NCBI GenBank assembly: GCA_022315425.1
Contig: JAIUPT010000013.1
Span: 558,001-622,000, forward strand
From: Pseudevernia furfuracea
Lineage: Eukaryota > Ascomycota > Lecanoromycetes > Lecanorales > Parmeliaceae
DNA length: 64,000 nucleotides
Direction: 5' to 3'
Of the stretch, positions 47,849-59,465 are shown piece after piece (within the stretch, counting starts at the first letter, position 1; each line of letters opens with the position of its first letter). Position numbers and translations under genes: made by a program. The notes beneath the pieces were generated by a model. It was not told the DNA's origin. It saw nothing but the letters and a program-made list of their open reading frames with translations, and ran no database searches.

Positions 47849-48694
47849 ATGGCCATTCGACCTACAATGTCGCGCAATCTCGCAAGACTTCTCCGCATAC
47901 CTACCCAACGCCGCTTGAGCACACAAAGCTCTTCTGTAAGTGAAGCAGAAGTGTCGCATTTCAACAACCTCGCCTCAACGTGGTGGGATCCTTATGGTTC
48001 ATCTCGTCTCCTTCATCAAATGAATCCTTTGCGTCATGATTTCATCTCCTCTTGCATTGAGCCACAGCCAAACTCGCCTTCTTCGAACTATAGGCACTAT
48101 CTCGACGTGGGCTGTGGTGGCGGCATATTCGCCGAGAGTGCCGCTCGACTGCCGCAAACGAAGAGCGTGATGGGTATTGACCCAAGCAACCAAGTCATTT
48201 CAGTTGCGAAGGCCCATGCGCGCCAAGACCCTCTCCTCCTTGAGCCAGGACGGCTAGAATACCAGAACAAAGCTGTCGAGGATTTGCCAGTCCCTCGGAT
48301 AACAAAAGAACAGTTCGACGTGGTCAGTCTATTCGAAGTCATTGAGCATATCAATCGGCCTGCACCTTTTTTGAGCTCCTGTCTACCATTCGTCAAACCT
48401 GGTGGATGGCTGATTCTCAGCACAATCGCAAGGACATGGACAAGTTGGCTGACGACTAACGTCGTGGCGGAGGAGGTGGTAAAGTTAGTTCCGAGGGGAA
48501 CGCACGACTGGAGCAAGTACATCAACGAGCAGGAGTTGCGGAAGTTCTTTCGCGCACAGGATGGTTGGGGAAGAGATGGTGGACTGAAAAGCCAAGGGTG
48601 TATATATGTGCCTGCAGTAGGATGGAGGATGGTGCCGGGTGGGGAGAAATGGGGGAATTACTTCTTTGGCGTGCGTAAAGATCCAGAGCGATAG
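47849..48694 (+). CDS. COQ3: Ubiquinone biosynthesis O-methyltransferase (Coq3)
   Basis: Single exon, 281 aa. Coq3 carries out both O-methylations of the ubiquinone ring on the matrix side of the inner mitochondrial membrane, using SAM. The start at 47849 gives MAIRPTMSRNLARLLRIPTQ, a typical presequence; a second in-frame ATG is at 47867. Family landmarks are EVSHFNNLASTWWDPYGSSR, NPLRHDFI, the SAM-binding motif I LDVGCGGGIFAESAAR, GIDPSNQVI, and SLFEVIEHINRPAPF. PGGWLILSTIARTWTSWL and HDWSKYINEQEL complete the fold. It converges on TFA2, with 179 bp between the stop codons. Confidence 0.95.
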   Translation: MAIRPTMSRNLARLLRIPTQRRLSTQSSSVSEAEVSHFNNLASTWWDPYGSSRLLHQMNPLRHDFISSCIEPQPNSPSSNYRHYLDVGCGGGIFAESAARLPQTKSVMGIDPSNQVISVAKAHARQDPLLLEPGRLEYQNKAVEDLPVPRITKEQFDVVSLFEVIEHINRPAPFLSSCLPFVKPGGWLILSTIARTWTSWLTTNVVAEEVVKLVPRGTHDWSKYINEQELRKFFRAQDGWGRDGGLKSQGCIYVPAVGWRMVPGGEKWGNYFFGVRKDPER

Positions 48695-48873
48695 TAACAT
48701 TGCGAATAACGGGTTGCGAAACGTAATGCAGTAGGTGTATGGCTTTAATTGCTCTATCTTCGGGGTATCACCGTCTTGATCCGAATCCGTCTTGATCCGG
48801 ACTGGAATCACCAACTCTTTCCCAGCGCCAGACACCTTGCTAGCAAAGAATTTGCATAAGAGTACAAGATCCA

Positions 48874-49743
48874 TTACTTTTTGAGGTGTGAGTAATCTCG
48901 CAACACGCCCGCCATGTGAGTATTTGTCGTCTTTCCACCCTTTCTCGCCCTTTTCGTCTTTTTCTCTTGCTTGACTGGCTTCGCTTTGGCAGAGCGGCTT
49001 TTGTTCGCAGGCGTTAGGCCTTCGCGCTCCAGCTCATCTGCCAATGCTCCAGGCTCGGGCAATTTGATCTTATGCCACATTGTTTTGAACTCCTGATCGA
49101 TCAAGAAGAATAACGATGGATCATTTGGCCATACGAAGCGGGCACTGTCGTCCTTTTTGTGCCGAGTTACGGAAAGCTTGCCCTGCTTCTCAAGATTGCC
49201 TATCGCATCCAACGCACCATGCCATCCGTCCTTGAGATCCTTAACGCTGAGAGCCTGAGCCGTACGTTGAGATTGTAGATAACCCAGCAATTCGTCGGCA
49301 GATCGGATGTCGTGGATTGGCCGGAAAGAAAACAAGTCCTTCTCTTTGCCATCAACTTTCTGGTATTTCACCTTGTCATGTTCTATCAATATTGTCTTCA
49401 AAGCCTGCGCATAGCCTTTCTCTCGGCCATGCAAAGATAGGTACTCGCCCAATCTTTGCCACGTCCATGTAACATCCTTTTCCTTGAGCTTTTCTAGTGC
49501 ATAGGTAACCTGAGTTATGATATGAGAGCCGGTGCCTGTGTCTTTTGGCTGCGAAAAGACCGTGTTGGCCTGCTCCACCCGCTTGCGCTTGAGATCAGGA
49601 TTGACAGTTATTGAGGTTTGCGATGGTGCAGGCGATGGGGTAGATTTCACAGGAGCAGCAGATGTACGCTTATTCGAGAGCTTTTTGGAGGACGAAGTGA
49701 GATTGGACTTGAAAGCGCTCATTTGATTGTCGAGGTACGTCAT
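48874..49743 (-). CDS. TFA2: Transcription initiation factor TFIIE subunit beta
   Basis: Single exon, 289 aa, from the ATG at 49743; a second in-frame ATG lies seven codons on. TFIIE-beta joins TFIIE-alpha at the Pol II preinitiation complex and helps recruit TFIIH. The basic N-terminal 75 residues precede the first winged helix (SHIITQVTYALEKLKEKD, WTWQRLGEYLSLHG, KVKYQKVDGKEKDLFSFRP). A second winged-helix region has DLKDGWHGALDAIGNLEKQG and RFVWPNDPSLFFLIDQEFK. A Lys/Arg-rich tail (KPVKQEKKTKRARKGGKTT) ends the protein, as in homologues. Its promoter lies in the 455 bp divergent region shared with MLP1. Confidence 0.95.
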   Translation of the reverse strand: MTYLDNQMSAFKSNLTSSSKKLSNKRTSAAPVKSTPSPAPSQTSITVNPDLKRKRVEQANTVFSQPKDTGTGSHIITQVTYALEKLKEKDVTWTWQRLGEYLSLHGREKGYAQALKTILIEHDKVKYQKVDGKEKDLFSFRPIHDIRSADELLGYLQSQRTAQALSVKDLKDGWHGALDAIGNLEKQGKLSVTRHKKDDSARFVWPNDPSLFFLIDQEFKTMWHKIKLPEPGALADELEREGLTPANKSRSAKAKPVKQEKKTKRARKGGKTTNTHMAGVLRDYSHLKK

Positions 49744-50198
49744 GGCTGGTAGATGAATGACCCGCAGACTTGACAGACTTTACAGGCTACCCTCCTAGAA
49801 GACCAATATGTTGAACACAGTATGGAATGAGGAGGAGTATTGAAGACTGATTTATTGAATACCTTAGGGTTGTCACTAATTAGCGCGCCGAGACACGCTA
49901 AGCTAGCCTAGCCGGCTTTGTATGCGGAAGTGATGCAGGAAATCAACATAAAGAACACGGCTTTCGTTCGTTCCACCAAATTCACCTTTCCGGCCTGACA
50001 CACATTATGTCTGGATGCCCGCGCAGACTTTCAATATCTTATGAAGAGGACTTCACTGACTCCGTCTGAGGAAGCCTACATTTTTCTAACATCACCAACA
50101 AGACTCAGAAAGAGCTCACTTTCATACCGTGCACCATTATATCGAACTTCATGGCACGACTACATCAACGAGACTGAGCTCGTGTCTAGGTGTTCACA
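49744..50198. promoter_or_regulatory. Divergent upstream region of TFA2 and MLP1
   Basis: 455 bp between divergent starts. No coding sequence; no site assigned. Confidence 0.5.
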
Positions 50199-53100
50199 AT
50201 GGCGGTCGCGCAACTAGACGTAGCTCAGCTTTCGTCGTTCTGTTCCTTACCACAGCAATCAATCGACACACTTCTCGACGCACCTACTGCCGGTCTTGTC
50301 CTCGCACTGCTGGAAAATATTTCCGTGAAAGCACACGAGCACAATGAACTCGCGTCTGAGAAGCTCAAGTTGGGCGTGGAACTGGAAAACGCAGTGCGCG
50401 GGAGTGAAACCAAGAGCCGGGTTCTGAAAGGCTCGATCGACAAAGGCCTAAAGGAGGCCACGGATCTGAGAGAGAAACTTCAAGCAGAGGGTAGGCGATA
50501 TCCAAGTAGTGCCTATTCATTGAGCTAACTAATTCTCCAGAAACGGCGAGAGCGTCGGTGGAGACTGAGCTCGAGGATCTGCGATCCTCCACCTCCACCA
50601 CGACTTCTGAGCTGTCTACTTTGAGGGCTCGAATTGCGTCACTCGAGTCCTCGAATCGGGACACTCTCTCGCTTCTTGAATCCAAAACAACAGCTCATGA
50701 TAACCTGGCCCAAGAGCTTAATGCTCAGCACCAGAAAACGGTGGAGCTCCGACGTGAAGTCTCGAACTTTGAACAGTCAGTACAGTCAGCCAATGCCGCA
50801 TCCACTAGCGCAAGGTTCCACGAGCAGGGTCTCCAGCAAGAAATTGAGTCGCTGAAGAGAAACAACGATTGGCTGGATAAAGAGCTGAAAACCAAATCCG
50901 GGGAGTACACCAAGTACCGCAAGGAAAAGAGTCTACGTATTACCGAGCTACAACGTCAGTTTGATGAAGCCACGAGCACAATCGATGCCGTAAATCGTAC
51001 CGAGACTACTTTACGCCGGAGACTTGATGAACTCAGTCAGAAAGCTGATGACTCCTTTACGCGCATTCAACAGTTGCAAGAAGATGCAGCTAAGAGGGAC
51101 GAGTCTTTCCGAGTTGAGCTAGATGCGGCGAATCGCCTTACTGAGCTGACGAGGAACTCAGCCAACACGGAACGACAGCGGCAGCAGGACCTCTTCGCCC
51201 AGCTAGAATCTGCTAAAGAAGATGCTTCTGAGCAGCTCGGTCGACTTAGTGCCGAGCTTGAAACCGAGCATAGGGAAAGAGAAGGCGCGGATGCGAAGAT
51301 TGCGGAACTCGAGGTCCAGGTTGAACAACTTCAGGCTGACCTCTCGACATTGCAAAGCCAAGCATCAATACACACTGCGTCTCATCAGGGCACCAATGGG
51401 TATGCCCCTAGTACACCTCTCCGCGGTCCTTCCACGCCCATGGTTTCACCCACTCCATCGCGCTTCAAAGGTGGTCTTAGCATTACCCAGATGTATAGCA
51501 GTTATAATGACCTGAAGAGCGAACTAGAGGCGGAGAAAAGACGTAGTGAGAGACTTACCTCGACACTTGATGACATGGTGCAAGACCTAGAAACGGAGCA
51601 GCCAGAGATCGAGGAGCTACGTGCAGACCACATCCGCTTAGAATCAGAAGTTGCTGAGATGTCTTCTTTGGTAGAGATCGTCGGCAAGGAAAGAGATCAG
51701 GCCCTTAAAGGTGCCAAGAAATGGGAAGGTCATCTGGATGCTAAAGTCAAAGAAGGCGAAGTACTCCGGCAGCAGCTTCGCGATCTCAGCTCCCAGGTCA
51801 AAGTTTTCCTTATGGAAGTCCATCTACGTGACCAAGGCTTTGATGACCTTGGTGCGGAAGACCGAGCACATCTAGAGCGCCTGGCGCAAGGGCAGGCTGC
51901 TGGAGAAGTAATGGAGGGCACGACCGCAACTGATTGTCTTATCAGTGAAAAGCTTGTCACATTCAGGAACATCAGCGAACTTCAAGAACAGAACCTAAAC
52001 TTACTCCGCATTACCCGAGAAATTGGTGAGCGAATGGAGCACGAGGAGGCCGTCCAAAAGCAGTCAGAGAGAACTCGAGATTGGGATGACCTCCAGCAAA
52101 AATACGAACGTTGCAAGGACGAGATAAAGTCCCTGGTGACTCAGTCTTCGAGCTACATTCGCGAGCGAGATATGTTCAGACGTATGCTCTCTCACCGGGG
52201 TCAACTGCCTCTCGGCACCGACGCTACCTCAATGTTTGGGGAATCTGTCAATGGAGATGCACCGCCCAAAACTCCAACGCCAGCTGGTGTGATGAACAGC
52301 ATCGAAGACTCACCAACAACAAGAGAGCTAGCCGACTACGCAAGACTGTACAAAGATATACAGGCGCACTTCGATGCATATCGAAATGAGGCTGCGACAG
52401 ACCGTTCAACATTAAAGGAGCAGGTGGATGGCCTTTCAAAGGTCAACGGTGAACTTCGAAGCGAGGTGGTACGAAATAGCAGCCAGGTCACACTTGCCCA
52501 CGAAAGATACGAGATGCTTCACGGCAATTACCTGATGCTCAAGAATGAGAATACGGAGCTGCAAAAGAGATCGCAAGCATTATCAGAAAGCGCCGCTAGG
52601 CAAGATCTGCGGGTTCAACAAGTTGCTGAAGAACTTGTCGAAGCCAAAGGTCTTGCAGACAGCATGCGCAATGAAACAGCCAATCTGAAAGCAGAAAAGG
52701 ATTTCTGGAAAACAATTGAGAAGAGAATCACAGAGGATAATGAGAACCTTTTAAATGAGCGTGGTCGGCTGAATGCTCTGAACGCTAATTTGCAGAACCT
52801 GTTGAATGAACAAGAGCACTCGGATACGGAAACTCGTCGAAGACTCCAAACCCAGGCTGACAATCTCGAAAAAGAATTGCAAGCAACGAAGAACAAGCTT
52901 TCCGAGGAGGTGGAAGAAAACAAGAGATCTGCTCACCGGCGCGAATATGATCATGAGCAGAGTCAAAAGAGGATTGACGATCTAGTCTCCAGCCTTAGTA
53001 ACATTCGCGAACAGCTCGTCGCCATGAAGACAACCCGAGACCATCTTTCCACTAGGGTGGATGAGTTGACGATTGAACTCAGGAGCGCGGAAGAACGTGT

Positions 53101-56100
53101 CAACTTATTACAAACGATACCTTCAGGGCGTCCCAATACTAACGATGGCGAACTTCAACAACATCAATCCCTCGACCGTGAAGACTCGAGCTTGAGTAAG
53201 GAGCAGGAATTGGGTGTCCAGGTCTCGGAGCTCAAACGCGACCTTAGCCTAGTTCGAAGTGAGCTCGAAAATGTCAAAGGCCAGGTCGAGCAGTACAAAG
53301 CGATCAGTCAAGCTTCAGAAGAAGAGTTGCTCAGCCTAAACGAGACGCAGGACCTATATCGCCAAGAAACAGACAAGCTCATTGAAGAGAAAGACTCCAA
53401 GATCAAGGAACTTGAGCAACGAATTGAGGACACTGGCTCCGAACTTGCATCCACCAATTCGGAGCTCTCAAGCCTCCGCAATGCACAAGTAGAAAACGGG
53501 CGACGTCTAGAAGAGCATAGAAAGGGATTCGAAGCACAGCTTGCACAACTAAAAGATCAAGACGATCGCCACGCGGCCGCCGCCAAATTCTATCAAGAGG
53601 ATCTTAAGGTGCAGGCTGACATCGCTCAGCAAGCTCAGCAAAATTACGAGAATGAGCTGGTTAAGCACGCGGACGCTGCAAAGACTTTGCAAAAGGTCCG
53701 ATCGGATCACAACGAACTGAAATTAGAGACTAAGGCGTTGAAGGCTGATGCAGAATCTGCCCGTAAAAGCCTCAACCAGAGCGAAGATAGTTGGGTAGAG
53801 TCACGAGAGGGATATGAGAGAGAGTTAGCAGAACTCAAGACCGGGCGAGAAAATTTGACAGCTCAGAATAACCACCTCCATCAACAGATTGAGACTTTCT
53901 CTGCTCAAATAGCCAGTTTGAAAAAGTATCCCTCGACCAGCGATGAGGGCCCAAGCGAGGACATTCCATCGTATGGTCTGGACAATCTGCAAGAGGTTAT
54001 CAAATACTTGCGGCGCGAAAAAGAGATTGTTGATGTTCAACTAGAATTGTCTGCCCAAGAAGGAAAAAGGTTGAAGCAGCAGCTTGATTACGCTCAATCA
54101 CAGCTGGACGACACTCGTTTACGACTCAGCCAGCAAAGACGATTGGAGGCCGATAACGAGCGTTCGAACCTCGATCACAAGAAGTTGGTGGACACAATCA
54201 ATGAGTTGAACACATTCCGTGAGTCTAGCGTAACATTACGCGCCGAGACTCGTCAAGCGCAAAGTGCACTGGTCGCAAGGGCGAAAGAAGTCGAAGAACT
54301 CAGAGCTCAAATCGAGCCTTTGCAGGCGGAGATCTTGGAACTCAAGAACGAACGTGAGACTCAAGACGGCGAGATAAAGCTGCTTAAAGAGAACTCCGAC
54401 CGCTGGCAGCAACGGGCTCAGAACGTCCTCCAAAAATATGATCGAGTTGATCCCGCAGAGCTGGAAGCTTTAAAGGAGGAGCTCAAGTTGCTAGAGGCTG
54501 AACGCGATGGTTTGATATCAGAAAAGAGGGGCCTGCAGGATCAAGTAGACAATGCCTCCGGCCAGATGACTCAGGTTCAGGAGCAAAGCAACGAAAAGAT
54601 CGAGACGATACGAGCAAAGCTTGCCGAACAATACAAGGCAAGATCAAGACAATTGAGCGACAGAATCAAGGAGAAGGACACCGCTCTGCAAACAGCTATG
54701 ACCGAGAAAGAAAGCTTTGGGCATCGACTTGCAGCTCTGTCAGGATTGCAAGCTGAACTTGAAACGACCAGAGCGGAGAGAGATGCCGCCGTCGAAAAGG
54801 CCACTGCGCATAACGCAAGTGTTGATTCAAATGCACGGGACGGGAGTGAGGAAGGCCAAGTCGAAGAAGTAATCTCCAAGCCGGACTTACAGAATCAGCA
54901 GGAGAAGCTCACTGCGGCGGAGGCGCGGGCCAACGAAGCAGCATCAGAATCAGCTAACATTCGAAGCCAACTGGATATGTCAAGATCAAGGATTGCCGAA
55001 CTCGAGCTGCAAATAGTCAGTAATGACGTTTCCGGATAGTGCCGATAAAATGCTGACCACTATTTAGAAACAACTGCAAGAGAGCATCGACGCATCCTCC
55101 ACTGAATTGGCCCAGCTTAGAATTCAACAGCAGCAAGCAGTTCCTGCAGATAGTGAAGTAGAGGCGCACATGAGCTCTCTGCGTGCTGATCTTGCCCAAG
55201 CTCAGCAAGACGCTGAGGACCTTCGCACAAATGCATCTATCAATGCAGCTGTGTCTACTGCTCCAACCGAAAGTGGATCCAAACCTGTAGCAGAACAAGT
55301 CGCCGAGCATGTCGAAGCAGTCCGTGTCGAGCTAGAGACTCGACACAACGAGCGAGTCAAACAAAACGATGAGACATTGGAGAAACGAACGGCTACGATG
55401 AAGACACAACTTACTAAAAAATTGACCGAAGGCAAAGCTCAGCTCCGGCAAAGCCTTACAGCCGAGCACGAACAAGCTTTACAAGCAATCAAAACAGACC
55501 ATGAGCAAGAAATGAGTAGGCTGCAGGCTAGGCACAAAGATGAGATTGAAGAACTTCGACGAAGTGCTGACTCCAAGTTTGCCAATCTTAGAGACCAATT
55601 GGACAAGGAGCACCAGACTACACACACCACCGATGGTGATCCGAGTGTCAAAGACGAGGTTCAGAACCCTCGCGGTCAATGGCAACCTTCTGAGGAAGAA
55701 GCTAGAGCTTTGATCCAGTCAAATGAAATTGTCCGAAGCATTGTCAAGAAAAACATCGGCATCCATGTCAATAAAGCCAAAGAGGAGCTATCTACTCAAC
55801 TGAACCAAGATCATGAAAAGGCAATGACCGAACGAATGACAGAAATCCAGAACAAAGCAAACACTGCAAAGGAGCATGCAGTGCTGATGGAAGGTAAGAA
55901 GAGCGCCGTACAGATCAACATGGCAAACAACAAAGCCAAGATACTACAATTTAGAGTTGATATTGTTCAAAGGGCGGCTCAAGATACGCCGCTAAAGTCC
56001 GTCGAGGAAGTCTGGCTTGTTGCGAAGGATGCTAAACCACCACCGGTAACCCCACAACAGCCCCAACAGGCCCGACAGCCCCAACAAGATACCAATGCGG

Positions 56101-56837
56101 CACAAAAGGCGCCCCCAACGTCGACTTTTGGACAACCAACGCCAATAGTCCAGAGTTCTGTACAGCAAGGACCGACAAATGTGCAAGGGCAATCTTCTGG
56201 CGTTACGGTTTTTGGGCGGCCAACACCAGCCGTTGGTGGCCCTCCAGCCGCGGCGCCAATAGTCCAGAGTTCTGCACAGCAAGGACCGACAAATGTGCAA
56301 GGGCAATCTTCTGGCGTTACGGTTTTTGGGCGGCCAACACCAGCCGTTGGTGGCCCTCCACCCGCGGCGCCAAGCGGACGACAGTATCCTGCAGAACGAC
56401 CTTCACAGGTCCAGTCGCAACCGAGCAGCAATGAGCGTCGGCCTCAACCGGCAATGGTGATATCTCCTCAGTCAGGATTGAATCCTCCCCAAGGGCCGGC
56501 TCAAGGTGTTACAAATCACCACCCCAATTCAGGCACCGGACCGGGGGCACTCAAAGGCCTGCAGCAGTCTGGCCTCCCTGTGGCTAGAGGAGGTTCAATG
56601 CGTGGCAACCCGATTTCGAGGAGTAGAGGGTCGGCTGTTGGTCGAGGAGGCCCACAAACCCTCGACACTAGTCGATCGCAAGGGCAGCAAGTGGGTAAGG
56701 GAAGTCCAACTGGTGCAGGGTTAAATGCCGGGGCTAGGCAGTTCATACCTGGCAATAAGAGGCCAAGGGATGACGGCCAGGAAGGGGGTGACGGTGGTAA
56801 TGGGAAGAGAATAAGAGGTGGTGGCGGTCCGGCCTGA
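50199..56837 (+). CDS. MLP1: Nuclear pore basket coiled-coil protein (Mlp1/Tpr family)
   Basis: Three exons (50199-50490, 50541-55015, 55068-56837), 2178 aa. Mlp/Tpr proteins form the nuclear basket and act in mRNA surveillance, telomere and SUMO-protease anchoring. The N terminus AVAQLDVAQLSSFCSLPQQS matches fungal members. Long heptad-rich coiled coil covers roughly residues 50-1850; the Tpr/MLP1 domain is seen around SLVTQSSSYIRERDMFRRML (about 630-660). The C-terminal 300 residues switch to a Pro/Gln/Gly-rich tail with TVFGRPTP repeats and a basic end (NKRPRDDG, GGNGKRIRGGGG). Intron 2 has a GTCAGT donor. The tail contains a near-perfect 114-bp duplication, listed separately. Length compares with 1875 in yeast Mlp1. 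Confidence 0.95.
56141..56368 (+). repeat. Two-copy 114-bp in-frame tandem duplication in MLP1
   Basis: Copies at 56141-56254 and 56255-56368 differ at very few positions (for example SVQQG versus SAQQG, and PPAAAP versus PPPAAP). Each encodes 38 residues starting PIVQSS and including GVTVFGRPTPAVGG. The near identity, even at third codon positions, indicates a recent event. Confidence 0.92.
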
Positions 56838-57167
56838 GTAAAGAGCAAGAATACATTTGAGATACCATACAGCAAAGGATCTGGCGCAGCGAGCGGCATT
56901 GCGTTTGTGGAAAAAGGGTGGGAGATACTCTTTATGGGAAAGAAGGTCGCAGAACTGCTCTAGCTTCAACTGTATGAAATCTTACGTGGTCGCTTTACCT
57001 CGTCAGTGAGAGCATTTGGCATAAACATCAACCTAAATGCGATACACTTTTGGTAGGGATCTTGTCCGTTTCGTAAGATGAACACAATATCAACAACAAA
57101 TCTTGAGATATAATACTACCTTAGCCTTACGAATTGTTTCGCCTCGTGACATAAAAGCGCATCGAGC
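56838..57167. other. 330 bp intergenic, MLP1 3' flank and DCTN6 upstream
   Basis: No coding sequence or repeat seen. Confidence 0.5.
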
Positions 57168-57910
57168 ATGACAGGCCGGCCCAGCCCTACAAATCGTTCC
57201 TCTACCTCCAAACCACCAACGCCGCCTTTTAGCACTACGCCCACGACTTTGATCTCAGCATCGGCCATCTGCACGGGTACCCACCCTATCACACTGTAAG
57301 GCACTTTTCTGGTTTATCTCTTCCTGTTGGAGGCTGCTTTTTGAGTCGCGAGACATGCTGCAGAAGCAAACTGCCCAATCTAGCACCCCTTTTGCTCCCA
57401 GAAATAACTTGTTCTTCAAATTCTTATCTGCAAATTGGAATGCTGACTCCCAGATGTGATAGTGGATCGAAAACCATCGTGCAGCTCCGTACTCGCCTTA
57501 CGTCGAGCCATGGGCCCATAGGCGTAGGGGACGGATGTATCATTTTCGAGCGTGCCTCTATCGGTCTCCTCAGCCCCCCTCGAAATGAGAAAGAAGCAAA
57601 AGGAGTGACGCTCTCACCGGGTGTCCTTATCGAAACTGGTGCCGTCGTCGAAGGCGTATCCATAGGTCCTTACACAATCATTGAAGCTGGAGCTAAGATT
57701 GGCAAAGGGACGGTGGTTGGTGCGAATAGCAAAATCTGTGCAGGGGTCGAAGTTGGGGAGGAGATGGCAGTCGAGGATAATACTGTGGTCTATGGGAGTG
57801 GATGGGGAGAAAGGAGGAAGGAGGAGAAGGACCTCGGGCTGGATGAGGTGAGAAAAGTTTGGGTGGACTTGCAAGGGGATACATTGAGGAGAATGTGGAC
57901 TGGCAAATAG
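57168..57910 (+). CDS. Dynactin subunit p27 (DCTN6 / Ro-2 type)
   Basis: Two exons (57168-57295, 57463-57910), 191 aa, close to the family length. p27 pairs with p25 at the pointed end of the dynactin Arp filament and helps cargo binding for dynein. Exon 1 has a Ser/Thr/Pro-rich head then TLISASAICTGTHPIT, the first coil of the left-handed beta-helix. Splicing across a 167-nt intron reads into LGSKTIVQLRTRLTSSHGPI and GVGDGCIIFERASIGL. Hexapeptide repeats follow: VLIETGAVVEGVSIGPYTII, EAGAKIGKGTVVGANSKI and VEVGEEMAVEDNTVVYGSG. A charged C-terminal helix ends the protein. The match to p27 rather than p25 rests on the GPIxVGDGCIIxERASIG block. Confidence 0.9.
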
Positions 57911-58306
57911 GGACAGCAAGGTCTGGCGGAATGGTCAGAGCTATAAGGACGAGCAAGACGTGACCTTGTGACCTGTCAAAAGACATGGCGGTTCGTAGGA
58001 ATTTTATTACGTGTTATAGGAGACAGACACAATCGCTGACTCGTCCAAGCATGCAAATTCTGTTCTAGCAGAGATCAACGTCCGCCTTAAGGACGATGTT
58101 TACAATTCTGCCATTTCCTCACATCGTTTGCTGGGAACTTGCCCTAGAGAGAGCACTATGCTGCCTTACATGCACAAACGGAGGCTTCTCGGAATGCAGT
58201 TATGGCCGGAGTATTCAACTGAAGCGACGAAGGTATCATGGTGGAAGTCTGATTAACGACAACATACAAGCCTTGTGCGAATCCCTACAGATTCACTTCT
58301 TTCTAT
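57911..58306. other. 396 bp convergent intergenic region
   Basis: Between the 3' ends of the p27 gene and the dehydrogenase pseudogene. No gene seen. Confidence 0.5.
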
Positions 58307-59465
58307 TTACAATGTTCGATTGAAATCGAACTTCTCGCCCATAAGATTCTCCCCTACAGCCCACAGCCTCGCAGCGGCATCCTTGTCTGCTGCACGTTCG
58401 GCAGCGGTAGCAACCTGACAGTCATCGAGGAAGCTCCTGACCGATCTACAAGACGTGAGTATGATTTTGGAGAGAAGAATGACTGGAACGCTACCTTTCA
58501 GATTGGGATTCAAACGTGGCGATTAGAAAAGTCGCCGTGCCTTGGCTTGGAGTCTTGTAAAACATGTGCGGATATCTGAACCCTTTGGGCATGTGACGCT
58601 GAAGCTCTGTTTATGTTTCAACCACTGCGGAGCTGATTAGCCAAACACCTCAAGGCTTCTGTGCGGTTACCTCCAGGGGCTGAAGTGAAGGAATAGACGC
58701 CCTTTTTCTTCAAGTTTTTCGCAAACTCCGTCGTGAATAACATATTGGCCGTGTTGGAGTGACAGTACGCAATCATGGGATGGTACCCTCCCTGAGGATC
58801 AAGTTCAGGCATCCCCATTCGTGATGCTATAGCCGTGTCTGGTTGCTCTTCATAAGGGATTGGTACCCCCTTGAAGCTATGATCGTTAAAGCGCAAGGGG
58901 GTGAGAACGTGTCCAGCGCTAGTAAGGTTGACGATTCGTGGACCACTTTGAGGGCTCTGATTGGCGGAAACCAGGAGCTTGTCCATGATCAGGTTTGTGA
59001 AAAGGAAATGTCCAAGGTAATTTATTGCAAATTGGATCTCCTCCCCGTCTTCTAACAGAGTCCTCTCCGAGGCGGCCATGACTCCGGTATTGTTTACTAG
59101 TACATCAACTGCGCTTGTCATGTTTTCCAGCTCTCTGGCCGCTTGTCGAACACTCTTTTGCGAGGATAGTTTGAGGGGAAGGACTCGTGTTTTTACCGAG
59201 GAAAAGTCTGCTCCTAGCTGCTTGGACTTGTGGACCGGGCGGTGAAGACCAGCAGTGATGGGCCCTTGGATGCTATAGCTCGAGCCATAGCTTCGCCAAG
59301 GCCATTTGAACTGACACCAGTAATGATCACTACATCCACTCACTTCTAAACCACAAGAAGCAAACGGTGTAGTGAGATACCTGATCTGCCTCGGATATGC
59401 TGGGCGAAAGCGTCAACAACTTGCTCAGACGTGGTCTCCTTGCCAAAGTCTGGATACGAAGCCAT
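58307..59465 (-). pseudogene. Short-chain dehydrogenase/reductase with a frameshift and lost catalytic lysine
   Basis: Exon blocks, complement(58307-58445, 58495-58606, 58671-59338, 59381-59465). The N terminus MASYPDFGKETTSEQVVDAF and the Rossmann motif IITGVSSNGLGEAMARA are typical of fungal WWOX/retinol-dehydrogenase-like SDRs. NNTGVMAASERT, INYLGHFLFTNLIM and LTSAGHVLTP follow; the end reads KTPSQGTATFLIATFE and FLDDCQVATAAERAADKDAA. Near 59225 the frame breaks: TARSTS and KQLGADFSSVK are in different frames, and no intron of credible length can join them. The total of the exons is one base short of the phase required. The catalytic YxxxK reads YCHSN, so the lysine is Asn. The C-terminal disruption around 58610-58670 is explained by a 64-nt intron. 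A sequencing error could cause the frameshift but would not restore the lysine. Confidence 0.78.

Noticed and set aside
55979..56431. 150-codon antisense frame with repeated CPCTFVGPCC units
   Set aside because: It is the reverse reading of the MLP1 tandem duplication; the repeat explains its regular look.
58607..58670. Second frame disruption in the SDR C-terminal region
   Set aside because: A 64-nt intron (GTAACC...AAACAG) joins PGE to LQRHMPKGF in the correct phase, so this is not a lesion.
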